Assembly (NCBI GenBank): GCA_009783805.1
Contig: WRCU01000118.1
Coordinates: 1-5,610 of the forward strand
Source of the DNA: Oscillospiraceae bacterium
GTDB taxonomy: Bacteria; Bacillota; Clostridia; WRCU01
Length of the DNA stretch: 5,610 bases
Direction: 5' to 3'
Shown here: positions 1-4,865 of the stretch, piece by piece
How positions within the stretch are numbered: the stretch's first letter is position 1
How the letters are laid out: every line of letters starts with the position of its first letter
Translations under genes and position numbers: made by a program
The notes under the pieces: model-generated
Databases searched by the model: none
The model's input: only the letters and a program-made list of their open reading frames with translations
Told to the model about the DNA's origin: nothing

Positions 1-303
1 ATCGGGCCTTTTGAGGTGGAGAGCGCCCTTCTGACCCATCCGGCGGTGCTGGAGTGTGCGATAACGGCGGCGCCCGACAAGGTCAGGGGCCAGGTGGTCG
101 CGGCGTTCGTCGTGACGGCGAAGGGCTATGAGGGTTCGGACGCCTTGGCCAGGGAGCTCCAGGACCATGTAAAGAAGGTCACCGCGCCATACAAGTACCC
201 GAGGATAGTGCGGTTCGTAGGCGAGCTGCCGAAGACCATAGGGGGCGGCAAGATCAAGCGCGCGCTCCTGAAGGAGGAGCTGGGCAGGGAGATGGGCGGA
301 TGA
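1..303 (+). CDS. Acyl-CoA synthetase (AMP-forming), C-terminal fragment
   Basis: This is the 3' end of an ANL-superfamily AMP-dependent acyl-CoA or acetyl-CoA synthetase, which activates a carboxylic acid to acyl-AMP and then to the CoA thioester in the cytoplasm. The frame is open from base 1, and 100 codons are present before TGA at 301-303. The fragment begins inside the A8 hinge region ([16 protein letters not shown]), continues through the small C-terminal domain ([15 protein letters not shown], then [13 protein letters not shown]), and ends with the A10 motif containing the catalytic lysine. The TAPYKYPR stretch is typical of the medium-chain (ACSM-like) and acetate/propionate-type synthetases. 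The A10 motif reads [11 protein letters not shown], one glycine longer than the usual PKT-I-S-G-K-I-K/R pattern. The adenylation domain that decides substrate lies upstream of the window, so the acid used cannot be told. A GH28-like gene follows at once, suggesting co-transcription. Confidence 0.93.
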   Translation: MGPFEVESALLTHPAVLECAITAAPDKVRGQVVAAFVVTAKGYEGSDALARELQDHVKKVTAPYKYPRIVRFVGELPKTIGGGKIKRALLKEELGREMGG

Positions 304-308
304 GGGGG
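302..308 (+). promoter_or_regulatory. Ribosome binding site deciding the GH28-like start
   Basis: GAGGGGG overlaps the stop codon of the upstream synthetase gene. It sits 10 bases before ATG319 but only one base before GTG310, which favours the ATG. The overlap with the preceding stop suggests translational coupling. Confidence 0.45.
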
Positions 309-318
309 CGTGGCGCTT

Positions 319-1683
319 ATGGCGGAGGATAGGTTCGGGCACGTGAAGGTCAAGGAAGTGAAGGGGTTTGGGGACATATCGAGGAGGTCCGACCGCTACA
401 GGCTCACCGTCGACGGGGCGGAGGTGGCGGTCAGGTACTCGGACGCGGGCCATTACGCCATCGTCACGACCGAGGGCATGGCTTCCTTCGAGGTGGAGGT
501 ACCCCAAGGGTTCGGCGGGTTCCTCATACGGCCCATGAAGGCGGGGATCAAGGCCTCAGCCGATGGGAACCTGATCAGGTTCGAGGCCGGTGGCCGGCTC
601 AAGCTTTCCATGGAGTTCGACGGGCTGCTGACCGACCCGCTGTTCATATTCACGTACCCGAAGGCCCGTTCGGGCGACCGCGGGGGGGCCTCAGGCGCGC
701 CGGCGATCGTAGACGAAGGCGGGACGCTGCGCTTCGCGGGCGGCCATGAGTACGACGTGGGGCCGATCGGGCTGGCGGACGGGGAGACCTTGGTGATCGA
801 GGAAGGCGCCGTGGTCTTCGGGCAGGTATACGCCGAAGGGAGGAAGGACGTCCGGATAATGGGGCGCGGCGTACTGGACGCCTCCAGGATGCCCAAGGAC
901 CGGGCGGCCAGGAGGCCGAAGAGGGTCATGGAAATCACGGACTGCAAAGGGGTGGTGATCGAGGACATAACGGTAGTCGACGGGCCCACTTGGAACGTGG
1001 TGCCGCTCAACTGCGAGGACGTGTACATAAGCGGGATAAACGTCTTCAGCTCGGTGGGCTCGGGCGACGGCATCGACGTCGTCGGCTGCAGGCGCGTCGT
1101 GATCCACGGATGCTTCATCAAGACCATGGACGACTGCATAGCGCTCAAGGCCACGGGCTACGACAGGAGCCAGGGCGAGAGCGACGTCCGCGACGTGACG
1201 GCCGACGGCTGCGTCCTATGGAACTCCCCTTGGGGCAACGCCATTGAGATAGGGTATGAGACCAGGTGCGGGGAGATGAGGGATATCCTGTTCAAGGACA
1301 TCGACGTCATCAGGTGCGAGAGGGAAGGCTACCAGTCCGGCGGCGTGCTGACCATCCACAACGGCGACAGGGCCTTCGTGAGGGACGTCGTCTATGACGG
1401 CATCCGGGTGGAGGACGCGCGGGAGAAGCTCATCGACTTCAAGATACTCCATTCCAAGTATTCCAAGGACGCGGTCAGGGGTCACATCGACGCCGTGACG
1501 GTCAAGAACCTGAGCGTCGTCGGGGGTAGGCTTCCCCCGTCGATTATAAGGGGCCATGAGGAGGAGGGGCACCTCATAGGCGGCGTGACCGTCGAGGGCC
1601 TTACGTACCTAGGGAGTCCCATAGAGGATGCGATCGACGCCAAGATGGTGGTGGAGCTGACGCGTTCGGTGAGATTTCGTTAA
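319..1683 (+). CDS. GH28-like parallel beta-helix glycoside hydrolase, probably cytoplasmic
   Basis: A 454-residue protein of the pectin-lyase-like beta-helix fold, closest by motif to glycoside hydrolase family 28 (polygalacturonases). Residues about 22-114 look like an N-terminal beta-sandwich ending in DPLFIFTYPKA, an arrangement known in bacterial GH28-like and GH49-like proteins. The beta-helix follows. Candidate catalytic acids are D250 in SGDGID (the place of NTD in classic enzymes) and D271-D272 in MDDCIALK. The classic GHG histidine motif is replaced by WGNAIEIGYE (N307), and no RIK motif is seen in the matching strand (GGVLTIHNGD, about 341-350). Retained acids suggest an active inverting hydrolase, but pectin as substrate is doubtful. 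There is no signal peptide, so it probably acts on imported oligosaccharides. ATG319 was preferred because GAGGGGG at 302-308 lies 10 bases upstream; GTG310 is in frame but only one base from that sequence. It starts 15 bases after the synthetase stop. Confidence 0.86.
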   Translation: MAEDRFGHVKVKEVKGFGDISRRSDRYRLTVDGAEVAVRYSDAGHYAIVTTEGMASFEVEVPQGFGGFLIRPMKAGIKASADGNLIRFEAGGRLKLSMEFDGLLTDPLFIFTYPKARSGDRGGASGAPAIVDEGGTLRFAGGHEYDVGPIGLADGETLVIEEGAVVFGQVYAEGRKDVRIMGRGVLDASRMPKDRAARRPKRVMEITDCKGVVIEDITVVDGPTWNVVPLNCEDVYISGINVFSSVGSGDGIDVVGCRRVVIHGCFIKTMDDCIALKATGYDRSQGESDVRDVTADGCVLWNSPWGNAIEIGYETRCGEMRDILFKDIDVIRCEREGYQSGGVLTIHNGDRAFVRDVVYDGIRVEDAREKLIDFKILHSKYSKDAVRGHIDAVTVKNLSVVGGRLPPSIIRGHEEEGHLIGGVTVEGLTYLGSPIEDAIDAKMVVELTRSVRFR

Positions 1684-1714
1684 GGCTGGGTAAAAAGAAA
1701 ACGGTTAGGCGCAT

Positions 1715-1732
1715 TACAATTCCGATCGGTAT
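1715..1732 (+). promoter_or_regulatory. Possible promoter -10 box with overlapping dyad
   Basis: TACAAT at 1715-1720 matches five of six bases of the bacterial -10 consensus. It sits in the AT-richest part of the 102-base gap before the DUF2628-like gene. No good -35 box is found 16-18 bases upstream (the sequence there is A-rich). An imperfect 14-base dyad, 1719-1732, with the perfect core CCGATCGG at 1722-1729, overlaps the box and could be an operator. Nothing in the gap resembles a terminator, so read-through from the GH28-like gene is also possible. Confidence 0.25.
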
Positions 1733-1770
1733 GTGGTAGCATTGACCGGCAGGCGAAAACTTTAACTTCG

Positions 1771-1777
1771 GGAGAGG
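1771..1777 (+). promoter_or_regulatory. Ribosome binding site of the DUF2628-like gene
   Basis: GGAGAGG lies eight bases before ATG1786, a good Shine-Dalgarno at normal spacing. It supports this start over any internal one. Confidence 0.6.
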
Positions 1778-1785
1778 CGGATCGG

Positions 1786-2322
1786 ATGAAGAAGGAAAAG
1801 GTCGTCGCGACATTGCAGCAAAGGGCCGATCAAGAAAAGTACGAACAGCTGCTCGGCGCCTATGTCGGCGAGAAGTTTCCCCAATACTACGGCTTCAAGT
1901 GGAAGAACACGAAGAAGCTCGACGGCAGGATAAGGGACGTCTTCGTCAGCATCAACCTCCCGGCGCTGTTCTTCTCGGTCCTGTGGTCGGCCTCCAAGAA
2001 CCTCCTGGCGCTGACGGCCCTTTACACGGCCCTGTTCTGCGCCGCCATCGTAGTGACGGCGTTCATCGAGGGTTCATTCATCGTCTACCTCCTGCTGGGC
2101 TCCATATTCTTCATCTGCCTTTCCGCCAACTGCCTATACTACAACAAGGTAAAGCGGGTGGTAGCCAAGGTGAACAGGGAGCATGGGGACCTCTCCCATG
2201 ACGATAGGTTCAAGATACTGGAGAAGAAGGGCGAAAAAAGGCTCAAGGTCCTGCTTCCGCTCATGGTGACCGTGGTGATATGCACCGTGTATGTGGTCAT
2301 CAACGTGATCACGACCGTATAG
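1786..2322 (+). CDS. DUF2628-like integral membrane protein
   Basis: A 178-residue membrane protein of unknown function. A charged, lysine-rich cytoplasmic N-terminus of about 50 residues contains YVGEKFPQYYGFKWK. Four hydrophobic segments follow, at roughly 52-69, 72-94, 96-118 and 154-177, with a charged loop (about 120-150) between the third and fourth. The order 'YVGEK..YY..KW', then 'INLPALFFSVLWSASKN', then 'ANCLYYNKVKRVVAKV' resembles DUF2628 proteins, which typically have a FVGKN..YY..KW opening, a WAAFFFGPFWLLYRKMY-like segment and a (G/A)NxLYYRHV-like segment after the third helix. That match comes from memory of the family and is not computed. DUF2628 has no established function, so none is assigned. 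The gene stands between a promoter-like region and a strong terminator and may be monocistronic. No catalytic residues, zinc-ribbon cysteines or signal peptide are seen. Confidence 0.82.
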   Translation: MKKEKVVATLQQRADQEKYEQLLGAYVGEKFPQYYGFKWKNTKKLDGRIRDVFVSINLPALFFSVLWSASKNLLALTALYTALFCAAIVVTAFIEGSFIVYLLLGSIFFICLSANCLYYNKVKRVVAKVNREHGDLSHDDRFKILEKKGEKRLKVLLPLMVTVVICTVYVVINVITTV

Positions 2323-2366
2323 CCAAGGGTCCGTCGGGTAGGCCAGGAGGCCGGTAGGCGGTGACT

Positions 2367-2390
2367 GCCGCGGTCGGCCGCGGTCGGCCG
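2367..2390 (+). repeat. 10-bp GC-rich tandem repeat
   Basis: CGGTCGGCCG occurs twice in direct succession (2371-2380 and 2381-2390), and the periodicity extends back to 2367. Each unit contains palindromic CGGCCG, and the pair can fold as CCGCGG-TCGG-CCGCGG. It lies between the DUF2628-like stop and the priA terminator and has no match elsewhere in the window by eye. Confidence 0.7.
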
Positions 2391-2401
2391 GGGAGAAAGG
2401 G

Positions 2402-2427
2402 CATGGCTCCGCGTCCCGGATGCCATG
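2402..2427 (+). other. Stable bulged RNA hairpin upstream of terminator
   Basis: CATGGC (2402-2407) pairs with GCCATG (2422-2427), and TCCG (2408-2411) pairs with CGGA (2417-2420). This gives a 10-bp stem with a single bulged T at 2421 and a five-base loop. A second CATGGC at 2430-2435 can compete for the same GCCATG arm, so two mutually exclusive folds are possible. I do not recognise a known riboswitch class here. It may simply be 3' UTR structure of the upstream gene. Confidence 0.4.
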
Positions 2428-2486
2428 GACATGGCTTGGGTAACGGACGGCAGGGACCTGTGTCCCTGCCGTTTTTGCTGGCTTAG
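2403..2486 (+). CDS. Possible 27-residue small ORF / leader peptide before priA
   Basis: ATG2403 opens a 27-codon frame ending with TAG at 2484-2486. GGGAG at 2391-2395 lies seven bases upstream, a better Shine-Dalgarno than any in front of priA itself. The peptide would be rich in glycine (six residues) and proline, with a hydrophobic end (SLPFLLA). Translation would cross the whole intrinsic terminator at 2447-2476 and stop 30 bases before priA, the geometry expected of a leader peptide that controls read-through. A frame this short can arise by chance in GC-rich DNA and no homologue is recognised, so the call is tentative. Confidence 0.15.
   Translation: MAPRPGCHGHGLGNGRQGPVSLPFLLA
2447..2476 (+). 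terminator. Intrinsic (Rho-independent) terminator
   Basis: A perfect 11-bp stem, ACGGCAGGGAC (2447-2457) with GTCCCTGCCGT (2462-2472), encloses the loop CTGT and is followed by a run of Ts to 2476. It ends transcription of the DUF2628-like gene about 125 bases after that gene's stop. It lies 40 bases before the priA start, so it could also act as an attenuator if transcription begins upstream. The T-run is on the + strand only. Confidence 0.9.
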
Positions 2487-2488
2487 CC

Positions 2489-2496
2489 TAAAATAT
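2489..2496 (+). promoter_or_regulatory. Possible priA promoter -10 region
   Basis: TAAAAT (2489-2494) matches five of six bases of the -10 consensus, in an AT-rich island directly after the terminator and 22 bases before ATG2517. A promoter here would give a leader of only about 16 bases. There is no recognisable -35 box at normal spacing, which would fall in the terminator stem, and no clear Shine-Dalgarno before the start. A near-identical string, TAAAAATATC, lies before the protease gene. Confidence 0.3.
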
Positions 2497-2516
2497 CTCA
2501 TGGGTTCGGTTTCTGT

Positions 2517-4808
2517 ATGCCTATGGTGGAGGTCGCGATACTCGATGCGGCCGTCAAGTACGACAAACTGTACGGGTACTTCGCGGCGGACCGGGGCGTG
2601 GCCGTCGGCTCCTTGGCCATCGTGCCGTTCGGCCCTCGGGACGCGCTCAGGAGGGCCATCGTGCTGCGCGTCTCGGGAGGGGCGGGCCGAACCCCGGCCA
2701 GGGTGAAGCCCATCTCACGCGCCATGGCCGAGGAGCCGGTGCTCAGCGAGGAAATGGCCGGATTGGCCTTATGGATGAAGGAAGCCTACATAACGACTTA
2801 TGGCGACATCATCCGGACGATGGTCCCCACGGACGTCGTGAAGGGCGAGCCCGCCTCGGGAGGGCTCGTCAGGTTCGCCGAGCTGTCGGAGGACGCGGCC
2901 AAGGTCGCCGCCGACATCGCCGGCGGGTCGTTCGGGACGCTGCAGCAGATAAGGGTCTTGGAAACCCTCATGGAACGGGGCGGGATGCCCGTCACCGAGC
3001 TGTGCTCCGCCGCCGGATGCGGCGGCTCCCCGATAGCCACGCTCATTAGGCGCGGGTACGTGAAGGTGGAAAGGAAAAGGCGGGCTCAGGCGGGCGCGAC
3101 GGGGACCCGCGGCGGCGGGCCCGCGGGTGAGGCCGATGCAGGCCCGGCCATCCCGGCCGTCGGCGCCGTGGGTGAGGCCGAGCTCACCAAGGGCCAGAGG
3201 GAATGCATAAACAAGGTGCGAGCCGCGATGAGGTCGGGAGCCTATGGCCACGGCTTAATCCGGGGCGTGACCGGGAGCGGCAAGACCGAGGTATACATGG
3301 CGGTGATACGGGAGGCGCTCGACGCCGGCAGGGACGCCATACTCCTCGTTCCCGAGATATCGCTGACCCCCCAGATGACCGAGAGGTTCAAGGCCCGCTT
3401 CGGCGGGACGGTGGCGGTCTTCCACAGCGGCCTGGCGCCGCGGGAGAGGGTCGCCGAATGGCGGAGGGTCAGGGGCGGGGAGGCCAGGATAGCGATCGGC
3501 GCCAGGTCCGCGGTCTTCGCGCCCGTAAGGGACATAGGCGTCATCATCATCGACGAGGAGCATGAGCATACGTACAAGTCCGAGAAGTCCCCCAAGTACC
3601 ACGCCGCCGAGGTGGCGCGGAGAAGGTGCGCTGCACATGGGGCGTACCTGCTGACGGGCTCGGCCACCCCCTCCGTCCGATCCTACCATGAGGCGGCCCG
3701 CGACGGGGGCGCCGGGCTGTTCATAATGGATGAGAGGGCGAACAGGAAGCCCATGCCGAAGGTGGAGATCATCGACATGAGGGAGGAGCTGAAGGCGGGG
3801 AACCGATCGGTCATAAGCGGGGCCCTCGCCGCGGGGGTCCGCGGGGCGTTGGGCATGGGCAGGCAGGCGATACTGCTCATGAACAGGCGCGGGCACTCCA
3901 CGTTCGTCCTATGCAGGGATTGCGGGCACATAGTGAGGTGCGGGATGTGCGAGATCCCCATGACCTACCACTCGAGCGGCCAGAGGATGGTCTGCCACTA
4001 TTGCGGGAACGCGCGCGTCTCGCCCAAGGCTTGTCCTTCCTGCGGGGGTGGGAACGTGAGGTTCTTCGGGGCCGGCACGCAGCGCGTGGAGGAGGAGGCC
4101 CTTTCGCTGTTCCCCGGGGCGGCGGTCGCCAGGATGGATGCGGACACGACCAAGGGGAGGGGCTCGCACGCCGGGATATTAGGCAGGTTCGGGAGCGGCG
4201 GGATCGACGTGTTGATCGGCACCCAGATGGTAGCGAAAGGCCATGACTTCCCGAACGTGACCGTAGTGGGCATCATGGCGGCGGACGCCTCATTGGGGAT
4301 ACAGGATTACAGGGCCACGGAGAGGACCTTCCAACTCATAGCCCAGGCGGCCGGCAGGGCCGGCAGGGCGGCGGAGGAAGGCAAGGTTTACGTGCAGGCG
4401 TATGACGTGGATAATTATGGGATACTCGCGGCGGCCTCGCACGACTACCCATCCTTCTACGAGACAGAGCTGAGGGTGCGGGAGAGGTTGGGCTACCCGC
4501 CTTTCGCGGAGTTGGGCGAGGTCACCCTCTCCAGCCATTACGACGGCGTGGCCGGCGAGGCCGCGGTATACCTCGCCGGAAAGGTGGATGAGCTCAAGGG
4601 GAGGCGCGGCCTGAAGGCCACCATCCTGGGGCCGTCCAGGTCCCCCATGCCTAAGGTAGGGGGGGAGTACATATGGAGGGTCGTCCTGAAGGCGGCCGAC
4701 CGCCCGACGTTGCGCGAGCTGTTGGGTGAGGCGGCGGCCTTGCACGAAGGCAGCGCGTATGCGGGGCCCAAGGCGAAGGTCGGCATATCGGTGGACATAA
4801 ACCCATGA
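2517..4808 (+). CDS. priA: Primosomal protein N' (replication restart helicase PriA)
   Basis: PriA is an ATP-dependent 3'-5' superfamily 2 DNA helicase that binds stalled or collapsed forks and reloads the replicative helicase. The 763-residue protein is full length (E. coli PriA has 732). Visible in order are the N-terminal 3'-DNA-binding domain (about 1-105), a winged-helix region (about 120-185), an Ala/Gly/Pro-rich linker (187-222), Walker A GVTGSGKTE (250-258, K256), DEEH (346-349), GSATPS (381-386), eight zinc-binding cysteines (466, 469, 475, 478, 493, 496, 506, 509) spaced as in E. coli, GTQMVAKGHDFP (568-579), and QAAGRAGR (610-617). The C-terminal domain runs from about 645. No key residue is missing. 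ATG2517 gives a normal family N-terminus; ATG2523 and GTG2526 are close alternatives, and no strong ribosome site decides among them. In many Firmicutes def and fmt follow priA; here an HtrA-like protease follows. Confidence 0.98.
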   Translation: MPMVEVAILDAAVKYDKLYGYFAADRGVAVGSLAIVPFGPRDALRRAIVLRVSGGAGRTPARVKPISRAMAEEPVLSEEMAGLALWMKEAYITTYGDIIRTMVPTDVVKGEPASGGLVRFAELSEDAAKVAADIAGGSFGTLQQIRVLETLMERGGMPVTELCSAAGCGGSPIATLIRRGYVKVERKRRAQAGATGTRGGGPAGEADAGPAIPAVGAVGEAELTKGQRECINKVRAAMRSGAYGHGLIRGVTGSGKTEVYMAVIREALDAGRDAILLVPEISLTPQMTERFKARFGGTVAVFHSGLAPRERVAEWRRVRGGEARIAIGARSAVFAPVRDIGVIIIDEEHEHTYKSEKSPKYHAAEVARRRCAAHGAYLLTGSATPSVRSYHEAARDGGAGLFIMDERANRKPMPKVEIIDMREELKAGNRSVISGALAAGVRGALGMGRQAILLMNRRGHSTFVLCRDCGHIVRCGMCEIPMTYHSSGQRMVCHYCGNARVSPKACPSCGGGNVRFFGAGTQRVEEEALSLFPGAAVARMDADTTKGRGSHAGILGRFGSGGIDVLIGTQMVAKGHDFPNVTVVGIMAADASLGIQDYRATERTFQLIAQAAGRAGRAAEEGKVYVQAYDVDNYGILAAASHDYPSFYETELRVRERLGYPPFAELGEVTLSSHYDGVAGEAAVYLAGKVDELKGRRGLKATILGPSRSPMPKVGGEYIWRVVLKAADRPTLRELLGEAAALHEGSAYAGPKAKVGISVDINP

Positions 4809-4834
4809 AGGCATGGGAAGGACGATGGGGCCGT

Positions 4835-4844
4835 TAAAAATATC
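4835..4844 (+). promoter_or_regulatory. Possible promoter element before the protease gene
   Basis: TAAAAATATC is the only AT-rich stretch in the 57 bases between priA and the protease gene and closely resembles TAAAATATC before priA. It ends 21 bases before ATG4866 (20 for the priA copy through TAAAATAT). It could hold a -10 box, although no -35 box is evident. No terminator is seen after priA, so co-transcription with priA is equally possible. Confidence 0.25.
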
Positions 4845-4855
4845 GGCGGCGGAAC

Positions 4856-4859
4856 GGAG
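4856..4859 (+). promoter_or_regulatory. Ribosome binding site of the protease gene
   Basis: GGAG lies six bases before ATG4866 and supports this start, which also gives a proper N-terminal hydrophobic segment. Confidence 0.5.
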
Positions 4860-4865
4860 ACGGGA

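Noticed and set aside
453..1154. Long minus-strand open frame (233 codons) opposite the GH28-like gene
   Set aside because: It is a shadow of a GC-rich coding strand: low-complexity Ser/Pro/Thr-rich translation with no recognisable motif, opposite a well-supported beta-helix protein.
2323..2446. Known riboswitch, small SRP RNA or other named structured RNA
   Set aside because: The hairpins were compared from memory with TPP, cobalamin, c-di-GMP, ZTP, fluoride and SRP conserved strings, and none matched.
2489..2496. Archaeal TATA box, suggesting an archaeal genome given the AGG/ATA codon use
   Set aside because: PriA with its zinc-binding insertion, a DUF2628-like protein and a perfect intrinsic terminator all indicate Bacteria.
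2425..2706. Plus-strand open frame of 93 codons overlapping the start of priA
   Set aside because: It runs out of frame through the PriA N-terminal domain and has a Cys/Trp/Arg-rich, non-natural-looking composition.
3255..3896. Minus-strand open frame of 213 codons opposite priA
   Set aside because: It overlaps the conserved helicase motifs of PriA on the other strand, and its Arg/Pro/His-rich translation resembles no family.
4830..4847. Inverted repeat GCCG...CGGC after priA as a terminator
   Set aside because: Only four base pairs with a ten-base loop and no following T-run.
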